From NCBI GenBank assembly GCA_947646735.1, contig CANTFK010000412.1, forward strand, positions 62,001-126,000: a stretch of DNA of 64,000 bases. The letters are read 5' to 3'. The notes beneath the pieces are model-generated. The model was not told where the DNA came from. It was given only the letters and a program-made list of their open reading frames with translations, and ran no database searches. Position 1 is the stretch's first letter. The number at the start of each line of letters is the position of its first letter. Of the stretch, positions 20,223 through 31,819 are shown one piece after another. The stretch is from Peronospora farinosa. Taxonomy: Eukaryota; Oomycota; Peronosporomycetes; Peronosporales; Peronosporaceae. The translations under genes were made by a program, and so were the position numbers.

Positions 20223-22696
20223 ATGGACTTCTTGAACCATGGCACTAGTAATGTCTCTAGAATATCTCGGGTCTCCATGACACATGAAAAGTCCCGGAAC
20301 AGCAACATCGAGTCGCCTACACACGCACTGGTTCACACTACCAATGGTAGAATGACGTTAGATTTACAAGAAAAAGACTCGATGAAGTTAGCTCACATCA
20401 CGAATGCACTCATGTACGGTATCATCAACTCCATCCTGTCCATTCCCACCATGTACGGATACGCTGTCATTCTTTTTAGCCACAAAGACTTTGCAGATTT
20501 CATGCCGGCCCTCTCCAAGCTTGTCATCTATGCCAGCGCTGTGCATCAAATTATGTTCACACTCATGAGCTCCTTGCCTTTTTCCATTGGACAAGTGCAA
20601 GATGCTGGACTCATTTTCCTTAGTACCATGACCACCTCCATCTGCAATTCATTGGGCGACGACGTGCCGGTAGAGGCCAAGGTGGCCACTTCTATCGTCG
20701 TAATCGGTATCGCCACGGCATCGTTGGGGGTATGTCTTGTGGTCATGGGCAAACTCAAGCTGGCCGTGCTTGCGTCGTACTTGCCCATGCCCGTTATTGG
20801 AGGATACCTTGCTTTCATTGGCATTTTCTGCTTCTATGCTGGACTTGCGCTGTGCACAGGTCTCGTCGTCAAAAAGTTCGAGTCCATGATCAACGTCTTC
20901 GACAATGCACACGACGTTCTGCTCTGCGTACCCGGTATTCTTGGCGGTGCTTTCCTGCTCATCGTATCGCAGCGCTACGACAATTCGTTCATCCTGTCCG
21001 GATCAATCTTGATCATGCCCATTATGTTCTTCTTCATTCTGTTGGTTGGCGGTATCTCGATGGACGACGCGCGCGACGGTGGCTGGATCGGCCCTGCCAA
21101 AGACCCTGTCACCGTCTCGGAACTGATCAATCTCTTTGACTTCTCCCTGGTCCACTGGGACCAACTACCAAAGCAACTTGGAACGTGGATCGGTATGGTG
21201 TTTGTCGTGTCGTTCTCGTCTTGCTTGGATATTGCTGCGATTGAGCTCGACATGGGCAAGAGACTTGATTTCAATCACGAGCTCAAGATTGTCGGCTGGT
21301 CGAACGTCGTCAGCGGTCTACTGGGCGGCTATACAGGGTCGTATATTTTCTCGCAAACCATCTTCACCTACCGTTCCAAGACCAACTCTCGCATCGTTGG
21401 TGTTTGCGTGATTATCTCGGAGCTTACGATCGTGCTGGTTCCTGTGTCCTTCATGAGTTATGTGCCGCGCTTCTTCTTTGCAGCCACACTCCTTTTCATT
21501 GCCATTGATCTCATGATCGAGTGGCTTGTACTTACATTCAACAAGATGTCCCTGCGCGAGTACGCGGTGCTATGGATGACATTCGTCGCCATAAACCTCA
21601 TGACGCTCGACAAAGGTATGCTCATTGGATCGGGTATTGCGATTGTCAACTTCTTGCTGGGCTACATTCGCCAGCCCGTTGTAATCCAGAAACCTCGTTC
21701 TTCTACCACAGCTCGTACTCTTGAAGAGCGTCGACTGCTCCATGACATGTGCGGTACCATCGCGTTTTTCGAGTTCAGCGGCTTCCTTTTCTTCGGTTCG
21801 ACAGTGCAGATCCTCGACCGCATCCAGAAAGCCGTATACGTCCGCAAGCAAATTTCAGACGATATTGGTGACGTTGGAGCAGACTACGTCAGTGGCGACA
21901 ACATGTCGCTCACCCCCAACGAACATCGGACACCGTCGATTGAGTGTCTTGATGGAACTCCTGCTACAAACCCCGACGCCGAACCGACCAGGTACGTCGT
22001 AATGGACTTTACCAACGTCACGGCAATGGACGCCACGGCCGCACGTAGTGCATTCCTCATTCTCCAGAAGTACTGCAGTAATCACGATATCACCGTCGTG
22101 TATGCCGCAGCGCTTCCTCAGATCCGCAGTATGCTGGTGAAAAACGACATCGCAGGCGATGATAATTTTTTTCAAGCTCCGAGTCAGCTCTCGAGTTCTG
22201 TGAGAATGAGCTCCTGGTTAGTACCTTGGGTGTAGTTTGCAAGAGCAGCTTCCGTGACGAGTCTAGCAGGCAGTTAATGCAGCTTTTTACTGGCGAGTCC
22301 GACGACTCGCAGATTCTGAGCGTTGCCGACAAGTTGTTTGAGAAACGTGAGGTGCTCGCCGGTCATGAATTTTACAGCGTCGGGGAATCAGCAGACCACT
22401 TCTACTTCCTCGCAAGGGGTTGTGTCACGCTCAGTAGAAACAACGGATTAGATGGGAGTGTTGAGACCGTAATGGCGGGGTCCCTGTTCGGTGAAGTCGA
22501 CTTTTTTGGTCACCAAAAGCGGCAACTGGTGGCATTCGCGATGGAACCATGCGTTGTGTTTGAGATGCGACGTGAGACGTACGAGATGATGCAGGAGCAG
22601 AATCCAGCCTTGCTGACACGGATTCGTGACATAGTGATGCAGTCAATGGCAGCCTCTGCCATGAACCATAGCAGCAGTAGGAGTACGAAAAGCTAA
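20223..22696 (+). CDS. SulP/SLC26-type transporter with STAS and cNMP-binding domains (copy A, frameshifted)
   Basis: An anion-transporter-like membrane domain (about residues 55-490, roughly 10-12 hydrophobic segments, with GWSNVVSGLLGGYTGSYIFS in the middle) is followed by a STAS domain (YVVMDFTNVTAMDATAARSA). A C-terminal cyclic-nucleotide-binding-like domain follows (VLAGHEFYSVGESADHFYFL, GSLFGEVDFFG). The same SulP-STAS-cNMP layout occurs in yeast Ygr125w/Vsb1, a vacuolar protein. The frame breaks at a run of seven T (22166-22172). One more T gives NFFSSSESALEFCEN, which matches the paralogue at 28990 (DFFLDAESALEFCEN), and a continuous 824-residue protein. It is intronless. Substrate cannot be read from sequence; sulfate or basic amino acids are possibilities by family. 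Confidence 0.88.
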
Positions 22697-23229
22697 ACGA
22701 TATCGCTATCCGAATGAGGTAGTTCAAGTCCATAGCTCAATCGATGTTGACGTGGGTACATTCGACATGCTTTTGACTGCTCCTCTAGCTTTGGGCTAGG
22801 CATTGAACAAAGTGCAGCACTGGTCAGGAGGACGAACTCAAGCTGATGCAGAATACGACGGAGTTTTATGGGACTTGGCACTGCTGGTTGAGTAGCAAAT
22901 TGACCAGGTTGATTACCAGGTTCGCTCAGCTGCCAACTACGTAAACAACGCAACCAAGAAGTGCAAGTAGCGAACAAGTATCAGAATGTGCGCTGTAACA
23001 CAAGGTGCTTGTCTCTGCTTCGTGCTGGAATATGGCATCCTCTAACAATCGTCGTAATTGCAATGGTTCTCGAAAAAGCATTGTACCACCAAAGAGCTGC
23101 ATAAAGATTCATGTTTTGCACAGATAACAGCGACATTGCTTGTCTTTTTTGCATTCTTGCGTTGGCCTAAGTGTCCAGCGCTCGGCTTTTCTGAGTCCTT
23201 CTTTCTTCGATGTGTCCGGAACAAGTAGT
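22697..23229. other. Convergent intergenic region, no gene seen
   Basis: This is the spacer between the 3-prime ends of transporter A and RagC. It is expected to hold both polyadenylation regions. No protein-like frame was found. Confidence 0.45.
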
Positions 23230-24836
23230 CTACTCGATCGCCTTCGGTGCCTTGAATACGTCGCCGATTGCGGACTTGAAGCAGTCGATGTTGTAGTCAA
23301 TGATTCCTTGCTTCATAAAATTCTCCGCACGCAGCAAGCACACTAGGGCCAAATAACTGTCGATGCAACGAAATAGAGCAAGCATAGTATTAGACAGCTG
23401 ATGACATTACATTGATACTTCACAAGCACAGCTTACTTGTTCACTTCACGGAGGTAAAGAACCATTCCATTGTTAAGCTTGATCACCGAAGATGACTTGG
23501 AGTCGTATGCAAGGCCATCACCCTCGCCGTCGTCCTTCATTCTGTAAAACGCAACACACATATGCGAGATGTAAGAAGGAAGAGTGTAGATCTGGCTGTA
23601 GTTCACGGTCATTTACCCATAAATACAGGAGACGTCGATGACGACATCAATCATATCGCTGCATAGTTCGTACGACTGCATGTCCACGGGGTTGCTGTCC
23701 GTCGCGATGTAAACCTTGCTTACAACATCAAACAAGAACGACTTCTCCATGTTGCAACTCTGGTAAACACACGTTCAAAAAACAGGGTCCTCGAATCTCA
23801 GCAATCTCCCCTCTGCTCTGTGCAACCATTCAGTCTATTATCGTACCGTGATGAGGATATTAAGAAGATTCTCAAGCGTTGGCAGCTGCGGAATCAACTT
23901 TTGCACGACCTTGCTAAATGCCTCAAAAATGGAGTGGTCGTAGATGCTTGTCAGGTAAAAACTCATGTGGATGTCGAGCTCTCCGTCATTGATCTCATCC
24001 ATAATCTGCTGCTGAATTTCACGTTGGCAGTCTATCCACACAACGCGTACATATCTAAATAATGCCATTCAAACTGTCAAAAGAGTCTTCGTCCATACCG
24101 ATCTTGTGGTCATCCGACAAAAAGAGATCACCGTCCACCTTATGGATGAAAACTTCAAACAAAATGTCCGGGTTGTACCTATGCGCGCGTGTGACAGTGT
24201 CGTGCAGTCGTGCCAGAGCCTCTGCATACGGTTCATCTTGTGCATCAATGACAAACACAATAGACCCGCAATTACTAAAGATCATCTCTTCGTTCACGAG
24301 TTGTCCACCGTAAACCAGGTCCTCTATGGCAACATCAGCAGCAGCAGCATCGTCAGCTACTCCAATTTCTGCCTCAATTCCACAGTTCAACACCCTATTG
24401 TACTGTACCTTTAAAATCATAATCTCCAGGAAAATCCCAGATTTGAAATTGTACAAACGAATTGTTCGCAATGTACTTAATGTCGAGACTATTCGTGCCT
24501 TCCAAGAATAAAGTTTCATGTGGTGACATTTTATGGAAAACCACTCGTTGAATACTTGACTTGCCACTTCTATTTAATTACAAATAAAAAACAAAGAATA
24601 GACGTGAGTAAAGGACGGTTTAGGAACAACAAATGAATAGCAAAAGAATTGACATTTTCTACCTGCGCAACCCCATGAGCAGAATACGGGGTTTATTTTC
24701 ACCTGTTAAAACAGTGGCTTCCTCTTCATAACTGATAGAAATGAAGCACGTTAGAAAGATTTCTAATTCACATGTACAAAGTAGTAGGAGACCCTTGATT
24801 GAAATTGTAGCCTTCCGAGTCTATTAAAATGCCCAT
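23230..24836 (-). CDS. RRAGC: Rag GTPase RagC/Gtr2, TORC1 amino-acid signalling
   Basis: Eight exons: 24836-24772 (donor could be 6 nt earlier), 24731-24663, 24569-24409, 24323-24099, 24031-23847, 23759-23617, 23541-23437 and 23356-23230, all GT-AG, give about 359 residues. RagC with RagA recruits TORC1 to the lysosome/vacuole when amino acids are present. Features: P-loop MGLRRSGKSS split by intron 2, switch region FLEGTN, G3 [23 protein letters not shown], guanine-specifying IHKVDG, and the diagnostic [24 protein letters not shown] block (here [18 protein letters not shown]). The Roadblock-type C-terminal domain follows ([44 protein letters not shown]). All joints keep frame. The RagC/D rather than RagA/B class is clear from these motifs. 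Confidence 0.95.
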
Positions 24837-25182
24837 AATTACCAAACGAGACAGAATTAGAGAATGCAAGAACGATCTCCATGAGTGCAAGTGAGTTGAT
24901 GAGAAGATGAGACTATTTGAAGAAAGTCAAGATCTCTATAAGCAGAGATATCGAGTCAAAAGTAAACGTACAAGAGTTCTCCCATCCCAATTCCATCGTG
25001 ATCTTGTTATCAAGTCGCAAATTAAAAAATGAGCGACTAAAATATCAAAATTACAAAATTGACCAAGGCTACCATACTAACAACAACTACAAAAAAAAGT
25101 AGCAAAAACGAGACTTATACTATCAAATTTTACCAAAATGACCCAGATTTAAAATGGCTACATTATATAAAGGCATTTTATT
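24837..25182. promoter_or_regulatory. Divergent intergenic region
   Basis: This is about 345 bp between the RagC start (-) and HRQ1 start (+), A+T-rich near the right end. A short plus-strand frame (24907-25032, MRLFEESQDLYKQRYRVKSK) looks lysine/arginine-rich but has no support. The promoters of both genes must lie here. Confidence 0.4.
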
Positions 25183-28100
25183 ATGGAAGAAGCACTACGT
25201 CGTCAGTTTGCGCTTGTGGACGCCAGTTTTTGTTTTGTAGCAAAACATTACGCAGCTCCAACTGTGCATAGTATTCTACGTGTAGCCAATAGTTTCGGCA
25301 GCTTGCAGCTCACGCGTGACGATCTCATAAAATTATCAGCTGTCGCCCCTGAACTCTTAATTCTGAGTCGTTCTGATTCTATTCTCCCGATAGGTACGAA
25401 AAAATAAAACGATGTTTTTTTATAATTTGTGCTCATTTTTATTTTGGGTCTTCTATTGTTTTATTTTGGGTATTTTGTGTTCATTTGGGGTTGTAGATGA
25501 CGTGTACAGTCCAATGCCAGCAAGTAATCAAAACGTTGAAGTTGTGACATTTCCATTGGTGCCACAGACGAGCCAACGTGCAAGTTCCAAGAGAAAAAAA
25601 TTATTTGACGTTGCACTGTTGCAAATTCCAAGAAATAGTCACGTGGGACCAGAAATTTCTTGGAAACCATCTGTTGAGACCGACAAAACGGACTTTTTGA
25701 CCATGAGACAGTCAAATGATTCGGGATCATCAGTCTTGACAATGTTGCAACAAATGGACTTGTATCGAAACCAAATTATTCACGTGGAACGACGGAGTTC
25801 TCGTGAAGCTCAATATTGTGGTCTTGAACCATTGAAATTATCATTACGAGTATGTAAAGCGTTGGATAAATGTTACCAGATTAAACAATTGTACTCACAT
25901 CAATTTGAGGCAATTGAAGCCATTCGTCGTGGAGAAAATGTCGTCTTGTCTACAGCCACCGCAAGTGGTAAATCACTTGCGTACAATATTCCGATGCTGG
26001 ATATGCTGCTTGAAGACTCGAATGCTACTTTCATGTATCTCTTTCCAACGAAAGCATTGGCACAAGATCAGCTCAAGGCATTGAGACGATTTTTAGAAGC
26101 AGCAGATCTGCGACCTCATCTTGGAGCGACATTTGTAAGACTTTGTTGTCACTGTTACTGTTGATGGTGTAGGCTCACTTCGTATTGGGTTGGAAAATGG
26201 TAGAAATGGAGCTCATTGATGATATGTATATGATGCTGTCTAGGATGGCGACACACCTATGAAAAGCCGATCGATGATAATTCGAGAAACGCGGGTATTC
26301 TTAACCAATCCAGATATGCTTCACTTGACAATTCTTCCAAAACATCGGCAATGGAAGCAGGTGCTTTCAAACCTCAGGTAGGAATTTGTGTGGGGTTGGT
26401 GTCACATACACGGTATTGTTGATCTCTTGTACTTTGTTGTGATGTAGATTGCTAGTCGTAGATGAAGCCCATATGTACCGTGGCGTGTTTGGGTCACATG
26501 TTGCGTGTGTATTCCGCCGATTATTTCGCCTATGCGCGCTGTACGGCTCAAACCCGCAGGTGGTTTGCTGCTCGGCTACTATCCAGAACCCAGATACACA
26601 TTTCCGACAGTTGCTACCACCGCTTCCGCCTCAATCTGTTCATTCATCATCTTTTCCTGCAGATGACATTGCCCGAGAACATTTGGACGAAGATACTGGA
26701 CCACCAAACTCTCCACTTTTTTCGTCAACGATCACTGAAAGTTATCACAAAAGATGGAGCTCCTTCCGTGGAGAAACTTTTTTGTGTCTGGAACCCAAAG
26801 GTGGCTGGAATGAAAGGCTCTGACGACGTTCAGACAGATACGTCTGCGCGCCATAGACGTAATTCCTCGCGATCTACCCATTTACCCAAGGTATTCCCAT
26901 GCGTCGCGACTACGCGAAAGCGTAAGCGCATGAAGGACAGACCAAGTAATGCCGAACCAGACGATGAAGCACAGAAGGTAGGGGCCAATGTGACCAATAG
27001 TGCGATTTTCCAAGGCGCTCGAATCCTTGCTCGTTTGGTTGAAGCAGAAATCGCAACGCTTCTTTTTTGCCGTGGCAGGAAACTAACTGAGCTGGTTCTC
27101 ATGAACGTTCACTCAATTCTGAAAGCTGACCCTCGTACTCAAAAGCTGCTTCATCGGGTCAGCTCCTATCGCGGTGGGTATACCCTAGAATCCAGGCGAA
27201 GGATTGAGCAGCGGCTGTTTAGTGGAGATTTGCTTGGTGTCGTAGCAACGAACGCATTGGAGCTAGGTATTGACATTGGTGAGTTGGACTGCACCATACA
27301 TCTTGGGCTCCCATCAAGCATCGCATCTTTGTGGCAGCAAGCCGGTCGTGCAGGTCGCCGACAACAGCAATCCAACCCAAAATTGTCCGTCGCCATTATT
27401 GTATGCTTTGATGCGCCTCTGGATCAGCATTTTGCACAGCAGCAACACGCCATGGAACTTTTCAAGCTTGAGCCAGAGGCTGCGACTTTGAACCCGCTGA
27501 ATCGTCGCATCCTCGGACAGCATTTATTGTGTGCTGCCCGCGAGTCGGCACTGTATTCTTGCCAGTCTGGAACAGCTTATATTGATTCATTTATTCTTGG
27601 GAGTCTAAACGACAGCAAAGGTGACGAAAGTGACAACGGTGGACAAACGGTGATGTCTGAGGTAGACATTGTACTTCAGTCGCTTGTGAAGGAGAACAAA
27701 TTGATGAAGTGTTCGGAGTTAGATGGACACATGAACTATCGCATCCATTCGTGCATGCCGAAAAAGTTCCGCGCAGTGAGTTTGCGCAGTATCTGCGATG
27801 AAAATTACGTTGTGGTAGTTCCGAGTAATAATGCTCACAATGATGGAGATGATGGTGAGGTACTTGATGAAATTCCAGGAGACAAAGCTTTCTTCCAGGT
27901 TTATCCCTCAGCGGTGTATCTTCACCAGGCGCAGGAGTACGTGATCACCCGATTGGACAATGTCCAGCGCATAGCGTTCGCAAAGAAGTGTCAGAAGCCG
28001 CTCACGTATTTTACAAGTTGTCGTGATTTCACTGATCTCGAGGTTGTCCGTGTGCACAGCACCTCACGGATTGGACATGGCTATGAAAAATCAAGGAGCG

Positions 28101-28807
28101 ACTCTGTACTAGTGTGTGTTGGTACTGTGTCCATTTTAACGCGAGTTTTTGGATCGACGAGGGTGGAAAAGCGCACAATGCGAGTTGTAGCGACAAATGA
28201 GTTTTCTCTTCCACCCATGCAATCATTCGGAGAGGCTGTGTGGCTCGAATTTCCTGCTGCACTTCGACAGCAAGTCGAAGCCAGGAGCGGAGCATCGTGG
28301 ACTGCAGCACTGCATGGAGTCGGTCACCTTTTTGTAGCACTGGTTCGTCTGTTTCTACTTTGCGACACAGATGATATTGACACGGAGCATGTCAATGAGT
28401 TCGAGCAGCGTGTCAAGTACGATGATTGTTATCCGTTTTTTTGTGAATGACGGTGATGCTGACATCTTGTTATATGGTGGTTACTGGCAGACCAAATCGC
28501 GTTACGATCTATGAGAGACGAGAAGGAGGAAGTGGACTAGTTGCTGAAATTGTCAAAGTCTTTCCAAAGGTATGGTCGCTGCAAAAGTTTGTTATTGTTT
28601 TGGTTTGTAGAGCTACTCATTACGGTGTTTGTTGGGAAAATGGTGCAGCTTATCGAGAAATCATGGACGATTGCAAGTGAATGTTTATGCACTGAAGGCT
28701 GTCCTGCTTGTATTCAATCAACTGGATGTTCCGAGTACAATCATGTATTGAACAAGCACGGAAGTCTTCAAGTGCTCGAGTATCTACGCAGTATTTACTA
28801 TCCATGA
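25183..28807 (+). CDS. HRQ1: HRQ1-type superfamily 2 DNA helicase (DUF1998)
   Basis: Six exons: 25183-25393, 25497-26134, 26244-26377, 26448-28416, 28491-28569 and 28649-28807, all GT-AG, give about 1062 residues. It is a RecQ4-like 3-prime to 5-prime helicase in genome maintenance. Motifs: Walker A STATASGKS (residue about 222), FPTKALAQDQ, DGDTP then TNPDMLHLTILP, Walker B VVDEAHMYRG (DEAH in place of DEVH), CCSATIQNP, ATNALELGID and QQAGRAGRR. The DUF1998-type zinc region comes from joining exons 4-6 (RVTIYERREGGSG, then CLCTEGCPACIQSTGC, giving four Cys). Exon 4 needs removal of one T in the T6 run at 26717-26722 to pass from the SATIQNP frame into LKVITKDGAPSVEKLFCVWN. This is a likely sequence error. 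Confidence 0.92.
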
Positions 28808-28989
28808 CGCCACTCTGGAATGAATGAATACAAGCCTGCCTAGATGGCTGTACCTGATGGGACAATACTTGTACCCCCCCTCCTCCTCCTCGTAACCGTA
28901 CCCCCCTGGTAGTCACGCGTGACATTTTTCGTGGTCCTAATCCATTTGAAAAGCGGACCGTCTCACCTCCTCATCCTATAGGAACGTCC

Positions 28990-31626
28990 ATGTATTCACC
29001 AGCACTCTCAGGAGCAGTCAAGCGTCGTAATCATCCAACGTCTTGTCCTCCTGGAGCTCAATATGGTCCTCCAATTGTCCACAATGAGACATCCGAATCT
29101 CGTCGTCGTCGTCATCGTAGTTGGGTGGATCACGAGAGCTCCTCGTCATCGTATAACAACAGTGAATCCATTTCACTCTTGATTGCTAATGGCAATAACT
29201 CGGTATCATATAGTGAGAAAACCACTAGCAACAGTGATACTTGCAGTCCTGCACGACTCGTGAAAGTCACGAACGCTCTTTTATACGGCGTTATCAACTC
29301 GATTTTGACCATTCCGTGCATGTACGGCTACGTGACGATTATCTTTGGTCATCCTGACTTTACCAGTTTCATGCCAGCACTTTCCAAGCTCGTCATGTTG
29401 TCCAGTGTCGTCCATCAAATCATGTTTACTCTCCTGAGCTCGCTTCCTTTTGCCATTGGACAAGTACAAGATGCAGGTCTTATCTTCCTCAGTGCAATTG
29501 CAACGTCCATCTGCAACTCATTGGGACAACATGTGACGTTAGAAGCCAAGGTCACAACCACAGTGGTTACTATTGGTGTAGCCACGGCGTCGCTCGGTGT
29601 CGTGCTTGTGCTGCTTGGGAAGTTTAAACTCGCAGGACTAGTGTCGTACCTGCCAATGCCCGTAGTAGGCGGTTACTTGGCCTTTATCGGACTGTTCTGC
29701 ATGTATGCAGGATTGTCATTGTGTACAGGACTCGTGATCAATGACTTCACGTCCATGATGCAGATCTGGGACCCACATTACATGATTCTCTGCATCCCGG
29801 GAGTTCTTGGAGGTGTGGTCCTACTGCTGGTGGCGCAGCGGTACGAAAACTCGTTTGCATTACCTGCGACGATTCTACTGATGCCGATCCTGTTCTTTCT
29901 TGTGCTGGCGTTCTGTGGGATTTCGATGGATGAAGCACGCAATTATGGATGGATCTCGCCTGCCTCGGATCCTGCTGGTTTCGTGCAGATGTTCGCTATG
30001 TTTGACTTCTCCCAGATGCACTGGAACCAAGTCCCAAGGCAATTCACGACATGGCTCGGGATGACGTTTGTTGTTGCTTTCTCGTCTTGTCTAGATGTAG
30101 CAGCTATCGAAATGGATATGGGCACCCAGCTCAATATCAACCATGAATTAAAGTCTGTTGGCTGGTCCAACGTCGTTAGCGGATTGCTGGGCGGATACAC
30201 TGGATCGTACATTTTCTCGCAAACCATCTTCACTTACCGCTCTAAGACCAACTCGCGTCTCGTGGGCGTGTGTGTAATCATTTCCGAGTTTGCCATCGTG
30301 CTTGCACCATTGTCCGTCATGAGTCTAGTACCGCGATTCTTCTTCGCAGCCACGCTGATCTTTATCGCAATCGACTTGATGATGGAGTGGCTTGTGCACG
30401 TATACCACAAAATCTTGCCACGGGAGTACGTTGTATTGTGGCTCTCTTTCATTGCTATTAACATGGTCTCGCTCGAACTGGGAATGGTCCTTGGCGTTGG
30501 TTTTGCCATCATTAACTTCTTGCTGGGTTACGCTCAACTTCGTGTAGTGAACCGTCGATCTCGCTCCTCTGCTGCTGTGCGAAAACTTGCAGCTCGCACT
30601 TTCCTCGGTCAAAAGCGCGATGCTATCGTCTACCTGGAGCTGTATGGCTACCTTTTCTTTGGGTCATCGGTGCAAATTCTTGAAGACGTGCAAAAGGCCG
30701 TACACATTCGCAAGCCCCGAACTGTTATCAAGCAGAAATCGAGTACGAGAACTAGAAAGGAATCGCATGCCATTGACGATTCGGGCATTCCTCTCACACC
30801 TGTATCCAAGCGAGATGTCCCCATACAGTGTCTAGATGGCAGCCCTGCACCGCACCCCGATGGCCTGCCAACTGAGTATGTCGTCATGGACTTTAGCCGC
30901 GTTTCTGGTATGGATGCGACGGCTGCACGTAGTGCATTCATGACGTTGCAGCAGCATTGCAAACGTCACGCAATCACTGTCATATTTGCCGACGTGCTAC
31001 CAGAAATCCGTAGCCTGCTGCTCAAAAATGAGATCGTGGATGAAAAAGACTTCTTTCTCGATGCTGAATCGGCTTTGGAATTCTGTGAGAACCAGCTACT
31101 GACGCACACGAACCACGTTCAAGATTTCAACCACACTCATAAGTCCATAAGTGTGCTGCTGCACCGCTTTATGGGTGAACCTGACGAATCGCCACTTTTC
31201 AGCGGCGTCGACCGGTTTTTTCAGAAGTACGAAGTGCCTGCAGGATACGAGTTCTACCGAGTGGCTTCTTTCCCCGATCGTTTCTACTTTCTCGCTAGTG
31301 GCCGTGTTGCACTCTTTATGAACGATGACGGCAGCGTGGCCCCCGGAAAGTCTCTCACTCCTTTGGAAAATGTGATGCCTGGTGCCATGTTCGGTGAGGT
31401 AGACTTCTTTGGCCGTCAATACCGATACATGGCGGCTACGGCCGTGGAACCATGCACTGTGTTCGAAATGACACGCCAAAGCTACGAATCGATGGATGAG
31501 TTGGCGCCTAAACTCTGGAACCGTCTACGAGACGTTGTCATGCAGTCCATGGCGCTATCGATTACCAACACCACGTCCATTAACACCCTGAATAATGCCA
31601 ATGGGCATCTTCGCGGACCTAACTAA
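28990..31626 (+). CDS. SulP/SLC26-type transporter with STAS and cNMP-binding domains (copy B)
   Basis: Intact intronless gene of 878 residues from ATG 28990. A serine-rich cytosolic N-terminus of about 85 residues precedes the SulP membrane domain (about 90-530; SSLPFAIGQVQDAGLIFLS and GWSNVVSGLLGGYTGSYIFS). The STAS domain is near 560-690 (YVVMDFSRVSGMDATAARSA) and the cNMP-binding-like domain near 720-855 (VPAGYEFYRVASFPDRFYFL, GAMFGEVDFFGRQYRY). It is a close paralogue of the gene at 20223, the two flanking RagC and HRQ1. It starts only 182 bp after HRQ1 ends, so its promoter is short, and it contains C-rich tracts at 28873-28910. The cNMP-binding fold is judged from the GEVDFFG-type loop; real nucleotide binding is not assured. 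Confidence 0.93.
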   Translation: MYSPALSGAVKRRNHPTSCPPGAQYGPPIVHNETSESRRRRHRSWVDHESSSSSYNNSESISLLIANGNNSVSYSEKTTSNSDTCSPARLVKVTNALLYGVINSILTIPCMYGYVTIIFGHPDFTSFMPALSKLVMLSSVVHQIMFTLLSSLPFAIGQVQDAGLIFLSAIATSICNSLGQHVTLEAKVTTTVVTIGVATASLGVVLVLLGKFKLAGLVSYLPMPVVGGYLAFIGLFCMYAGLSLCTGLVINDFTSMMQIWDPHYMILCIPGVLGGVVLLLVAQRYENSFALPATILLMPILFFLVLAFCGISMDEARNYGWISPASDPAGFVQMFAMFDFSQMHWNQVPRQFTTWLGMTFVVAFSSCLDVAAIEMDMGTQLNINHELKSVGWSNVVSGLLGGYTGSYIFSQTIFTYRSKTNSRLVGVCVIISEFAIVLAPLSVMSLVPRFFFAATLIFIAIDLMMEWLVHVYHKILPREYVVLWLSFIAINMVSLELGMVLGVGFAIINFLLGYAQLRVVNRRSRSSAAVRKLAARTFLGQKRDAIVYLELYGYLFFGSSVQILEDVQKAVHIRKPRTVIKQKSSTRTRKESHAIDDSGIPLTPVSKRDVPIQCLDGSPAPHPDGLPTEYVVMDFSRVSGMDATAARSAFMTLQQHCKRHAITVIFADVLPEIRSLLLKNEIVDEKDFFLDAESALEFCENQLLTHTNHVQDFNHTHKSISVLLHRFMGEPDESPLFSGVDRFFQKYEVPAGYEFYRVASFPDRFYFLASGRVALFMNDDGSVAPGKSLTPLENVMPGAMFGEVDFFGRQYRYMAATAVEPCTVFEMTRQSYESMDELAPKLWNRLRDVVMQSMALSITNTTSINTLNNANGHLRGPN

Positions 31627-31819
31627 TGAAGCAGCAATGGCAACGTAGAATGTTAATCTCAACCCACATGTTTCTCAAGCGTTTTTGGTGTATTTGTTGC
31701 AACTCTTACTGCCATGACATCATTGTCTGATACAGTATTAACATCTTGCTGATCTCAAAATCGGACGTTGCGCGCAATGTCACGGAGCACGCTCTTCTCT
31801 GTCCACTTGCACTTCAGAC

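Noticed and set aside
24907..25032. Short basic plus-strand ORF before HRQ1
   Set aside because: Too short, with no homology recognised, and it lies in the shared promoter region of RagC and HRQ1.
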